The notes: a model not told the origin generated them from the sequence alone. A DNA stretch of 9,339 bases from Alphaproteobacteria bacterium (GCA_016869415.1 VGEI01000121.1:1-9339), one strand, 5' to 3'; counted from the stretch's first letter, positions 1 through 7,905 are shown. Numbers and translations are program-made.

Positions 1-1
1 A

Positions 2-487
2 ATTACAGATACGTGGCTGCGTGACGGTCATATTCAGTGGTCGGAAATAGAAAAAATACAACGGGAAAAACAAGGAATGACTAGCCTCGCTGTCCGTCTA
101 ACTCGGCACGCATCAAGAATCCGCAAGCGCCCCCTGTGGCTCCGGCTTCTTGCTTGGAGTCCTGGGGGAACCGCGTCAGTTATCTTGCCTAGCTCTAACT
201 CCGCTTTATGCGGCATTTCGACACATTACATTATGTGGTTAATCGGGCAGCGACGACCTCACCTCGTATCTGTCCCAAGCGACTTCGATCCTTGGGAACA
301 CGACGTTTGGCTCAGAGCGCCAGAGAGGGTCGCCGCGTCTCTTCTGCGCACCGATCCCGCGATGGCGAACGCGCTGGTACGCGGCCGTTTGGAAAAAGCG
401 CAAGCCGACAAAGATGAGGCTCTGATAGCCCGCTGGCGGGCCGTGGCCGACCGCCTATTGCGGACGACAGGCGGGGCCAGCGTTTAA
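2..487 (+). CDS. 3' part of an unrecognised protein, cut by the left edge
   Basis: The reading frame is open from base 2 to the TAA at 485-487 (161 codons), so the gene probably starts outside the window. An in-window ATG at 77 (136 aa) or 233 (84 aa) is possible, but neither has a clear ribosome binding site. The first part reads like a small beta-rich domain (DGHIQWSEIEKI, then a SLAVRL strand, then basic residues and WLRLLAW). This pattern loosely recalls bacterial PH-like/STM3941-type domains, a guess from pattern only. The last 60 or so residues are charged and helical (RAPERVAASLLRTDPAMANA, LEKAQADKDEALIARWRAVA) and look like genuine protein. I do not recognise a family. Bases 1-75 are about 41% GC by count, clearly lower than the rest of the window. 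The gene converges on the PAS_5 gene and overlaps it by 4 nt. Confidence 0.55.
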   Translation: MTDTWLRDGHIQWSEIEKIQREKQGMTSLAVRLTRHASRIRKRPLWLRLLAWSPGGTASVILPSSNSALCGISTHYIMWLIGQRRPHLVSVPSDFDPWEHDVWLRAPERVAASLLRTDPAMANALVRGRLEKAQADKDEALIARWRAVADRLLRTTGGASV

Positions 488-984
488 AGCAGCGTCCGTC
501 CGAAGCGGTCGTAGTAGATCGTCTTGCAGAGCAGCATGTCGACGTTGCTGCCGTCGCCCGCCATGGGCAGCAGGATGTTCTCCAACTCCTCGATGTCGCG
601 CAGGTGCTCCATCTGGGCGCGGCCGCGCCGCCAGGCAGGCTGGCGGCTCTCCACCACAGTGCGGTAGCGGCGATAGTAGGCCTCGAAGTTCACGATCTCC
701 GGGCTGGTGTCGTCGAGCCAGGCCCCGGTAAGCGTCTGGCCGCGTACCTCCTCGATGCGCGTGCCGACCAGGCGGTAGCGAAGACGGAACGGCTCACGCT
801 GCACGTCGAGCAGCCAGATGCTGGGCAGCAGTTCCGGGATGTGCATCGGGTCGAGATGCTGGCGCCCGGGCAGACCGCCGCCGGGAGGATGGATCGATCG
901 CCAGTATTCGTAGAGGCGCGCGATATTGGCATGCCAGCGCGGGCGCGTCGCTTCCCAGTCCTGCTCCTTCGCCGTGCCACTCAT
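484..984 (-). CDS. PAS_5-type domain protein, 166 aa
   Basis: This is a small soluble protein matching the alphaproteobacterial PAS_5 pattern. There is an N-terminal helix with YEYWRSIHPPGGGLPGRQ (25-42), then DPMHIPELLPSIWLLDV (45-61), the core strand FRLRYRLVGTRIEEVRGQ (66-83) with LTGAWLDD following, and a late ENILLPMAGDGSNVDMLLC segment (135-153). PAS_5 proteins are probable single-domain sensors or binding modules. Their ligand and partner are generally unknown, and no output domain is present here. The start is the ATG read from 984 down. A GGGAG lies only one base upstream, so the start is plausible but not firmly fixed. Its stop interlocks with that of the convergent + strand gene. 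The gene diverges from the catabolic operon across a 122-bp gap, so shared regulation from that gap is possible, though nothing in the protein ties it to the pathway. Confidence 0.85.
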   Translation of the reverse strand: MSGTAKEQDWEATRPRWHANIARLYEYWRSIHPPGGGLPGRQHLDPMHIPELLPSIWLLDVQREPFRLRYRLVGTRIEEVRGQTLTGAWLDDTSPEIVNFEAYYRRYRTVVESRQPAWRRGRAQMEHLRDIEELENILLPMAGDGSNVDMLLCKTIYYDRFGRTLL

Positions 985-1070
985 ACTCCCGACATTCTGC
1001 GGCGTTCCGGCCCCTTCGACAAAAGGATTAAATTTTCAGGCCTTAAGCCCGGGCTGTTGCCCAGCCGTCC

Positions 1071-1096
1071 AAATTATTTTAAGCTTAAAGTAATTT
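1071..1096. promoter_or_regulatory. 26-bp near-perfect palindrome, probable MarR operator
   Basis: The site is centred on AAGCTT (1081-1086). Its arms AAATTATTTTAAG and CTTAAAGTAATTT pair at 12 of 13 positions, the only mismatch being the seventh base from each end. It is very AT-rich in a GC-rich window and ends one base before the AGGTG ribosome binding site of the SDR gene. MarR-family dimers bind AT-rich palindromes of this size, and a MarR gene is the second gene of the operon downstream. The inference is autoregulation by that MarR protein, repressing transcription by blocking polymerase. No convincing -35/-10 pair is visible around it. Confidence 0.7.
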
Positions 1097-1106
1097 AGGT
1101 GTGGCC

Positions 1107-1916
1107 ATGGCCCAGGCTCCCGCAAGCGCATCCCGATCCAGCGACACCCCGGCGTCAAGACCGCTGGCGGGGCGGCATGCCCTGGTCACGGGCGCCTCGC
1201 ACGGTATCGGTGCCGCGATCGCCCGCGAGCTGGCGCGGCTGGGCGCCGATCTGACGCTGGTAGCGCGCCAAGCCGCCACCCTGCATTCGGCGGCCAACGC
1301 CCTGCGCCACGACGGCAACAAGGTGCGCGAATGCCGGGCCGACGTCGCCGACGCCGCCTCGCTGGAAGCATTGATCGACGAGACGCCCCCCGTCCACATC
1401 CTGGTCAACAACGCCGGTGGTGCCGAGACGGCGCCTTTCAGCCGCACCGACGAAGCCTTGTGGCGGCGCATGCTCGATCTCAACCTGACCAGCGTCTACC
1501 GGCTGACGCACGGGCTGGCGCCCGCCATGGTGAAGTCCGGCTGGGGCCGCATCGTCAACGTCGCCTCGACGGCCGGTCTCAAGGGCTATGCCTATGTCAG
1601 CGCCTATACGGCAGCCAAGCACGGCGTCGTCGGACTGACCCGGGCGCTGGCGCTGGAGCTTGCCACCAGCGGCGTCACCGTGAACGCCGTCTGTCCCGGC
1701 TACACCGACACGCCGATGCTGGAGGGCGCCATCGCCACCATCGCTGCCAAGACGAAGAAGAGCCACGACGACGCCAAGGCCGCGCTGGCTGCGAGCAACC
1801 CCATGGGGCGGCTGGTGACACCCGAAGAAGTGGCCTCGGCGGTCGGCTGGCTGTGCCTGCCGGATTCCGGCTCGATCACCGGCCAGGCCATCGCCATCGC
1901 CGGCGGGGAGCTGTGA
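1107..1916 (+). CDS. SDR-family NAD(P)-dependent dehydrogenase, 269 aa
   Basis: This is a classical short-chain dehydrogenase/reductase with a Rossmann fold. It shows the nucleotide-binding TGASHGIG (28-35), the NNAG motif (101-104), and the complete catalytic set N126 (in DLNLTSV), S154 (in NVASTAG), Y167 and K171 (SAYTAAK). The VNAVCPGYTDTPM segment follows, and the family-typical GQAIAIAGG end is present. An arginine after the second strand (LTLVAR) hints at NADP(H), but this is weak. Length is normal for the family. The likely role is oxidation of a 3-hydroxyacyl-CoA intermediate (or the reverse) in the CoA-thioester pathway of this cluster. The ATG at 1107 is preferred over the GTG at 1101 because AGGTG (1097-1101) sits 5 nt upstream. 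It is the first gene of the operon, just after the palindrome. Its TGA overlaps the next ATG by 1 nt. Exact substrate is not deducible. Confidence 0.92.
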   Translation: MAQAPASASRSSDTPASRPLAGRHALVTGASHGIGAAIARELARLGADLTLVARQAATLHSAANALRHDGNKVRECRADVADAASLEALIDETPPVHILVNNAGGAETAPFSRTDEALWRRMLDLNLTSVYRLTHGLAPAMVKSGWGRIVNVASTAGLKGYAYVSAYTAAKHGVVGLTRALALELATSGVTVNAVCPGYTDTPMLEGAIATIAAKTKKSHDDAKAALAASNPMGRLVTPEEVASAVGWLCLPDSGSITGQAIAIAGGEL

Positions 1917-2422
1917 TGGACGAGATCCGCCAGACGGACCCGGGGAGCGCCGATCGCGAGAGCGCGCTCGCACACGGCGACAAGCTGGAGCTGCGCGTCT
2001 GGCTGCGCCTGCTGACCTGCGCCAGTCTGATCGAGGCACGGGTACGTGCCGGCCTGCGCAAAGATTTCGGCGTCACCCTGCCGCGCTTCGACGTGCTTGC
2101 CCAGCTCGACCGCGCCCCTGACGGCCTGTCGATGGGCGAGCTTTCCGACCGCCTGATGGTCTCCAACGGTAACGTCACCGGGCTGGTCGACCGGCTGGCC
2201 GAGGAGGGGCTGATCAGCCGCACGCCGGCAGCCAGTGACCGCCGCCAGAGCCGGGTCAGGCTCACGCCGGCGGGCAAGCGCGCCTTCGACGGCATGACGC
2301 CGCGCCATGAGGGCTGGATCGACGACATGTTCGCCGGGTTGTCACGCACCGAGATGGCGCAGCTCCTCGAACTCCTTGCCAAGCTCAAGCGCTCGGTGGC
2401 GAGCACGGAGGAAAAGCCGTGA
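1916..2422 (+). CDS. MarR-family winged-helix regulator, 168 aa
   Basis: A typical MarR architecture is visible. N-terminal dimerisation helices cover about 22-50, PRFDVLAQL (56-64) leads into the winged helix, and the HTH follows (LSMGELSDRLMVSNGNVTGL, 71-90). After it come VDRLAEEGLISR, the wing with SDRRQSRVRLTPAG (107-120, including the D108/R110 pair) and C-terminal dimer helices. MarR proteins next to aromatic catabolic genes (such as BadR, CouR and HcaR) are mostly repressors released by an aryl-CoA or aromatic acid. The same is inferred here. The gene lies inside the operon it probably controls, with an ATG overlapping the SDR stop (TGATG) and a stop overlapping the GTG of the next gene, so it is likely translationally coupled. 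The frame is open much further upstream, but that part is only the shadow of the SDR gene. Confidence 0.93.
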   Translation: MDEIRQTDPGSADRESALAHGDKLELRVWLRLLTCASLIEARVRAGLRKDFGVTLPRFDVLAQLDRAPDGLSMGELSDRLMVSNGNVTGLVDRLAEEGLISRTPAASDRRQSRVRLTPAGKRAFDGMTPRHEGWIDDMFAGLSRTEMAQLLELLAKLKRSVASTEEKP

Positions 2423-3245
2423 GCGCGCCCATCGCCTACGGCGCCGACCGTTTCGGCCCGCAGCATTTCGGCTGGTCGGTGAAGGACCGCGTCGCGACGA
2501 TTACGCTCAACCGGCCGGAGCGCAAGAACCCGCTGACCTTCGAGAGCTATGCCGAGTTGCGCGACCTGTTCCGCGACCTCGTCTATGTCGCCGACATCCG
2601 CGCGGTCGTCATTACGGGGGCCGGCGGCAATTTCTGCTCGGGCGGCGACGTGCACGAGATCATCGGCCCGCTGGTGAAGATGGACATGCCGGGCCTGTTG
2701 CGCTTCACCCGCATGACCGGCGACCTCATCAAGGCGATGCGCGCGTGCCCGCAGCCGGTCGTGGCCGCCATCGACGGCATCTGCGCCGGGGCAGGTGCGT
2801 GTATCGCCATGGCCTCGGACATCCGCTACGGCACGGCACGCGCCAAGGTCGCCTTCCTGTTTACCCGGGTCGGGCTTGCCGGCTGCGACATGGGGGCTTG
2901 CGCCCTCCTGCCGCGCATCATCGGCCAGGGCCGCGCCGCCGAGCTGCTTTACACCGGCCGGTCGATGCCGGGTGAGGAGGCCGAGCGCTGGGGTTTCTTC
3001 AACCGGCTCTGCCCGCCCGAGACGGTTCTCGACGAGGCCACGGCTTTCGCCCGCGAGCTGGCACACGGGCCGACCTTCGCCCACGCCATGACCAAGAAGA
3101 CCCTCCATCACGAATGGAACATGGGTGTCGACGAAGCCATCGAGGCCGAGGCCCAGGCCCAGGCCTTGTGCATGGACACCGCCGACTTCGAGCGCGCCTA
3201 TCATGCCTTCGTTGCCAAGCAGAAGCCGGTCTTCGAGGGAAATTG

Positions 3246-3246
<1 letters not shown>
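2419..3246 (+). CDS. Enoyl-CoA hydratase/isomerase (crotonase) family protein, 275 aa
   Basis: The crotonase fold is shown by VATITLNRPERKNPLT (25-40), the oxyanion-hole loop NFCSGGDVHE (71-80), and PVVAAIDGICAGAGACIAMA (113-132, second oxyanion-hole region). FLFTRVGLAGCDMGACALLP (147-166) and the YTGR/EAERWGFFNRL segment (178-197) follow. By eye alignment to rat mitochondrial hydratase, the two catalytic glutamates are replaced by C128 and F148. An aspartate, D157 in GCDMG, is the nearest acidic candidate. The reaction may therefore differ from plain hydration, for example an isomerase, hydrolase or ring hydrolysis. The FLFTRVGLAGCDMGA motif seems, from memory, characteristic of crotonases in aminobenzoyl-CoA-type clusters. 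Start is GTG with GGAGG (2407-2411) 7 nt upstream. The gene overlaps the MarR gene by 4 nt and the next gene by 1 nt. Confidence 0.93.
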
Positions 3247-4433
<1,187 letters not shown>

Positions 4434-4436
4434 CCG

Positions 4437-4619
4437 ATGAGCGCCCTGCCTACCGCCATGACCGTCCGCTGCAGCCAGTGCGGCGTCGCGTTCGGCTGCG
4501 ACCCGCTAGGCGATTGTTGGTGCAAGGAGGAGAGTTACCGGCTGCCGATGCCCGTCTCCGACGCCGAGAGCTGTCTCTGCCCCAAATGCCTGCGTGAAGC
4601 GGCGGAGCAAATGAGATGA
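4437..4619 (+). CDS. Cysteine-rich CWC-type small protein, 60 aa
   Basis: This is a short protein with eight cysteines: C12, C15, C21, C27, C29, C46, C48 and C51. The N-terminal part has CSQCG (12-16), F19-GC and the CWC triplet (27-29), matching the Cys-rich CWC family pattern. A second cluster, CLCPKC, lies at 46-51. The spacing suggests zinc or another metal, but the function of this family is unknown to me. It starts 3 nt after the dehydrogenase stop with GGAG (4427-4430) 6 nt before the ATG, so it is probably the last gene of the operon. Its stop codon lies at the foot of the long hairpin. It could assist metal or cofactor handling for the neighbouring Fe-S flavoprotein, but this is speculation from position only. 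Confidence 0.85.
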   Translation: MSALPTAMTVRCSQCGVAFGCDPLGDCWCKEESYRLPMPVSDAESCLCPKCLREAAEQMR

Positions 4620-4678
4620 AAAACTCCCCCCTCACCCTACCTTCTCCCCCCGAAGACGGGGGGCGAGGGGAATTTTTC
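4618..4678 (+). terminator. Long two-tier hairpin with T-run, likely operon terminator or dispersed palindromic element
   Basis: The outer arms GAAAAACTCCCC (4618-4629) and GGGGAATTTTTC (4667-4678) pair at 11 of 12 positions. An inner stem of CCCCCC (4646-4651) and GGGGGG (4658-4663) closes over the loop GAAGAC and extends outward with a mismatch. TTTTT at 4673-4677 follows the G-rich arm, and the A-run at 4619-4623 gives the same signal on the other strand, so it could act in both directions. It overlaps the last codon of the CWC gene. The CCCTCACCCT...CTCCCCCC look also resembles dispersed intergenic palindromes of proteobacterial genomes. It probably separates the upstream operon from the flavoprotein gene. 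Confidence 0.6.
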
Positions 4679-4706
4679 AGAGGCCGAGACTTCGCCGTCA
4701 GTCACC

Positions 4707-4728
4707 CGCGCGCCTGGAGAGGCGCGTG
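4707..4728. other. Short GC-rich hairpin before the flavoprotein gene
   Basis: CGCGCCT (4709-4715) and AGGCGCG (4720-4726) form a perfect 7-bp stem over a GGAG loop. A G-T wobble and a C-G pair extend it to 9 bp. No T-run follows. It lies in the 5' leader, 45 nt before the chosen ATG at 4774, and would bury the upstream GTG at 4726. It may stabilise the mRNA 5' end or be incidental in GC-rich DNA. Confidence 0.4.
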
Positions 4729-4773
4729 CCCGCGAGCAGTTTGGGTTGGCGGGCGGCGAGCTGCGAGCGGGTC

Positions 4774-6240
4774 ATGAAAATACTTGAACCTATCCGTATC
4801 GGCACCAGGACCGCACCCAACCGGGTGGCGGTGCCGGCGATGGTCACGCGCCTGTCAGGCGAGGACGGCTACGTCAACCAGGGCATCATCGACCGCTACG
4901 TGCGCTACGCCGAGGGTCATGTCGGCCTGATCGTGGTCGAGGCCATGGCCATCCACGGCTCCAAATCCGGGCCGCTGCTGCGCATCTCGGATGCGAGCTT
5001 CGTCCCCGGTCACGCCGAGCTGGTGAAGCAGGTGCACGATGCCGGCCCGTCGAAGATCGTGCCGCAGATCATCCATTTCATGAAGTTGGCGCGCTCCGGC
5101 TGGCGCCAGACTATCGATCAGCTCTCGACCGCCGACATCGATCTGATCATCGAGCAGTTCGGCGCAGCGGCCGGACGCGCCCGCGAAGCCGGCTACGACG
5201 GGGTTGAGCTTCACTCGGCGCACGCTTACACGCTGTCGTCGTTCCTCTCGCGCCACAACAAGCGGCGCGACGAGTATGACGGCCGCACACTCGAGGGCCG
5301 CTTGCGCATGTTCGGCAAGGTGATGACCCGGGTGCGCCAGGTCGTAGGCAAGGACTTCCCGGTGGGCACGCGTTTCCTGGCCGAGGAAGCGATCAAGGAC
5401 GGCTACGCCCTGCCGGATTCGCAGCGCATCGCTCTGCGCCTGGCCCAGATGGGCGTCGACTACATCTCCTTGTCGGTCGGCGGCAAGTTCGAGGACGCCG
5501 TGCTAAGGCCCGGCCAGCCGCTCTATCCCTATACCGGCTATTCCGGCGACCGCTGCATGCCCGGCGATTCCTACCCGCCGCTGCCGCACGTCCATCTCGC
5601 CGCTGGCATCAAGGAATACATCAACGGCAAGGGCTTCACCGTGCCGGTGATCTCGGTTGGCAAGATCAGCGATCCGGCCGACGCCGAACGCCTGCTGAGC
5701 GAGGGCAAGGCCGACATGATCGGTATGGCGCGTCAGCTCCTCTCCGATCCCGACTGGGTGAAGAAGGTCGAGGAGAGACGGCCGGACGCCATCGTGCGCT
5801 GCATCTACTGCAATGTCTGCAAGCAGCTCGACGAGAACTTCAAGCTGGTGACCTGCTTCCTCTGGCCCAAGGGCGCCACGCAGGCGCCGCGGGACGACAA
5901 GTCGGCCGACCGGCCGCGCTGGCCGGCCGAAGGGCTGGTTCTCTCGGCGGCGGTCAAGGACGGCACGGTGCAGCTTACCTGGAAACGGGCCGAGGGCTCG
6001 GAGATCGTCGGCTACGATGTGTTCCGCGCCGAGGATGGCGGCGCTGCCGGCATCGTCGAGGCGGTGAAGGCGCCCAAATTCAGCGACCGCCTGGTGCTCG
6101 GCGGCCTGTCCTATACTTATCACGTGATGGCCTTCGACAAGCTCGGGCGGCACAGCCCGCCCTCGAATTCCATCCGGCTCGACCTGCCGATCCCGGATTT
6201 CTCGCAACCCTCCGCGCCGCGCGAACCCAGCCATGCCTGA
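4774..6240 (+). CDS. Old-yellow-enzyme-type Fe-S flavoprotein with C-terminal FnIII-like domain, 488 aa
   Basis: Residues 1-335 are an FMN-binding TIM barrel of the NADH:flavin oxidoreductase/2,4-dienoyl-CoA reductase class. It starts with the MKILEPIRIG and APNRVAVPAM signatures and has the active-site strand YDGVELHSAHAYTLSSFLSR (141-160, H147 and H150). The C-terminal FMN phosphate region is VISVGKISDPADAERLLSEG (292-311), then GMARQLLSDP. Four cysteines, C343, C346, C349 and C361 (CX2CX2CX11C), match the [4Fe-4S] site of trimethylamine dehydrogenase and FadH relatives. The FAD/NAD(P) domains that follow in those enzymes are absent. Instead residues about 385-470 look like a fibronectin-III fold (VQLTWKRAEGSEIVGYDVFR, then LSYTYHVMAFDKLGRHSPPS). 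No signal peptide was seen. The likely role is reduction or oxidation of a CoA-bound ring product. ATG 4774 is preferred to GTG 4726 because the MKILEPIRIG family start begins there, although its ribosome binding site is weak. It overlaps the ligase by 8 nt. Confidence 0.9.
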   Translation: MKILEPIRIGTRTAPNRVAVPAMVTRLSGEDGYVNQGIIDRYVRYAEGHVGLIVVEAMAIHGSKSGPLLRISDASFVPGHAELVKQVHDAGPSKIVPQIIHFMKLARSGWRQTIDQLSTADIDLIIEQFGAAAGRAREAGYDGVELHSAHAYTLSSFLSRHNKRRDEYDGRTLEGRLRMFGKVMTRVRQVVGKDFPVGTRFLAEEAIKDGYALPDSQRIALRLAQMGVDYISLSVGGKFEDAVLRPGQPLYPYTGYSGDRCMPGDSYPPLPHVHLAAGIKEYINGKGFTVPVISVGKISDPADAERLLSEGKADMIGMARQLLSDPDWVKKVEERRPDAIVRCIYCNVCKQLDENFKLVTCFLWPKGATQAPRDDKSADRPRWPAEGLVLSAAVKDGTVQLTWKRAEGSEIVGYDVFRAEDGGAAGIVEAVKAPKFSDRLVLGGLSYTYHVMAFDKLGRHSPPSNSIRLDLPIPDFSQPSAPREPSHA

Positions 6241-7876
6241 GGCGACGGCCCACCGCGACAGCTTCGCCCGCGACAACCTGCCGGCCGCCGCCGACTGGCC
6301 GCTCATCACTCTCACCCGCCCGGAGCTGCAGTACGCCGCGCGTCTCAACTGCGGCGTCGAGCTGCTCGACCGGCTGGTCGCCGCCGGCAACGGCGACCGG
6401 CCCTGCATCTGGTTCGGCAAGGACGTCTGGAGCTACCGCAAACTGCTCGAGGTCGCCAACCGCATCGCCGCGGTCCTGGTGAACGATCTCGGGCTGGTAC
6501 CCGGCAATCGCGTGCTGCTGCGCTCGGCCAACAACCCGACGATGGTCGCCTGCTGGCTGGCGGTGTTCAAGGCAGGCGGCGTAGCCGTCGGCACCATGCC
6601 GCTCTACCGCGCACGCGAGCTCGGCCACATCCTCAACAAGGCGCAAGTGCGCTTCGCCCTGTGCGACGTGCGCCTGGCCGACGAGCTCAAGGCGGCAGGC
6701 GCGCAGGCGCTATCGCTGGAGCAGACCGTCTATTTCAACAGTGACGCCTCCGACAGCCTCGAAGCGCGCATGGCGCGGCAGAGCGGAGAGTTCAGGAACT
6801 GCGACACTGCCCTCGACGACGTGGCGCTGATCGCCTTCACCTCCGGCACCACCGGCCCGGCCAAGGGCACGGTGCATTTCCACCGCGACGTGATGGCGAT
6901 CTGCGACTGCTTCCCGCGCTCGATGCTCCAGCCGTCGGCCGACGACATCTTCTGCGGCTCGCCGCCGCTCGCCTTCACCTTCGGGCTCGGCGGCCTCGCC
7001 CTCTTCCCTTTCCGTTTCGGCGCCTCGACAGCTCTGGCCGAGAAGCCTACGCCGGACGTGCTGCCGCAGATCATCTCCGATCACCGGGCGACCGTCATCT
7101 TCACCGCCCCTACCGCCTATCGCATGATGGCCGACAACGCCGAGGCGAAGCACCTGGCCAGCCTGCGCAAGGGCGTATCGGCGGGTGAGCATCTGCCGCT
7201 AGCCATCTTCGACGCCTGGCAGCGCAAGACCGGTATCAAGCTGATCGACGGGCTCGGCTCGACCGAGATGCTGCACATCTTCATCTCGGCTGCCGGCGAG
7301 GGCATCCGCCCTGGCGCCACCGGCCGCGCCATTCCGGGCTACGAGGCTAGCGTGGTCGACGAGCAGGGCAAGCCCCTGCCGCCCGGCGAGCCCGGCCGGC
7401 TGGCAGTGCGCGGCGCTACCGGCTGCCGTTACCTCGCTGACCCCGAGCGCCAGCGCAAATACGTGCAGGATGGCTGGAACATCACCGGCGACACCTACAA
7501 GATGGATGCCGACGGCTATTTCTGGTACCAGGCGCGCTCCGACGACATGATCATCTCCGCCGGCTACAACATCTCCGGTCCCGAGGTCGAAGGCACGCTG
7601 CTCGAGCACCACAAGGTCAAGGAATGCGCCGTGGTCGGCGCACCCGACGCCGAGCGCGGCATGCTGGTGAAGGCCTTCGTCGTGCTGCGCAAGCCCGAGG
7701 ACGCCGGCAGCGCCACGGTCAAGGAACTGCAGGACTACGTAAAGGGCCAGATCGCGCCCTACAAGTATCCGCGCGTGGTGGAGTTCGTCGACACCCTGCC
7801 GCGCACCGAGACCGGCAAAGTGCAGCGCTTCAAACTGCGCGAGCAGGAACGCCGGGAGGCGCCGCCACCGCGCTAA
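6233..7876 (+). CDS. Aryl-CoA ligase, 2-aminobenzoate/benzoate-CoA ligase type, 547 aa
   Basis: This is an adenylate-forming (ANL) enzyme that would activate an aromatic carboxylate with ATP and CoA via an acyl-AMP. Visible motifs are the P-loop TSGTTGPAKG (203-212), the substrate-pocket stretch SPPLAFTFGLGGLALFPF (243-260), DGLGSTEM (339-346) and TGD (418-420). The hinge follows at RSDDMIISAGYNISGPEVE (435-453), and the catalytic lysine is K529 in PRTETGKVQR. Full length, with the N-terminal and the mobile C-terminal domains both complete. The pocket stretch and the N-terminal lead fit the benzoate-CoA ligase family, best the 2-aminobenzoate-CoA ligases (AbmG-like), but the substrate cannot be proven by reading. 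The start overlaps the flavoprotein stop by 8 nt, so the two are co-translated. Benzoate, salicylate or another benzoate derivative are alternative substrates. Confidence 0.93.
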   Translation: MPEATAHRDSFARDNLPAAADWPLITLTRPELQYAARLNCGVELLDRLVAAGNGDRPCIWFGKDVWSYRKLLEVANRIAAVLVNDLGLVPGNRVLLRSANNPTMVACWLAVFKAGGVAVGTMPLYRARELGHILNKAQVRFALCDVRLADELKAAGAQALSLEQTVYFNSDASDSLEARMARQSGEFRNCDTALDDVALIAFTSGTTGPAKGTVHFHRDVMAICDCFPRSMLQPSADDIFCGSPPLAFTFGLGGLALFPFRFGASTALAEKPTPDVLPQIISDHRATVIFTAPTAYRMMADNAEAKHLASLRKGVSAGEHLPLAIFDAWQRKTGIKLIDGLGSTEMLHIFISAAGEGIRPGATGRAIPGYEASVVDEQGKPLPPGEPGRLAVRGATGCRYLADPERQRKYVQDGWNITGDTYKMDADGYFWYQARSDDMIISAGYNISGPEVEGTLLEHHKVKECAVVGAPDAERGMLVKAFVVLRKPEDAGSATVKELQDYVKGQIAPYKYPRVVEFVDTLPRTETGKVQRFKLREQERREAPPPR

Positions 7877-7905
7877 GCGCTTGTGCAGTGCAGCGAGAGG
7901 CTGCG

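Noticed and set aside
985..1106. Sigma-70 promoter for the SDR operon
   Set aside because: TTGCCC (1057-1062) and several AT-rich hexamers exist, but no pair has both acceptable spacing and match. Only the palindrome is reported.
1331..1915. Long N-terminal extension of the MarR frame
   Set aside because: It overlaps the SDR coding region in another frame and reads as low-complexity Arg-rich peptide. MarR homology begins only after the ATG at 1916.
4726..4773. GTG start giving 16 extra residues on the flavoprotein
   Set aside because: The family N terminus begins at the ATG at 4774, and the GTG is at the foot of a stable hairpin.
7890..7904. 5-bp hairpin after the ligase stop (GCAGC, loop GAGAG, GCTGC)
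   Set aside because: The stem is short and no T-run follows, so it is not a credible terminator.
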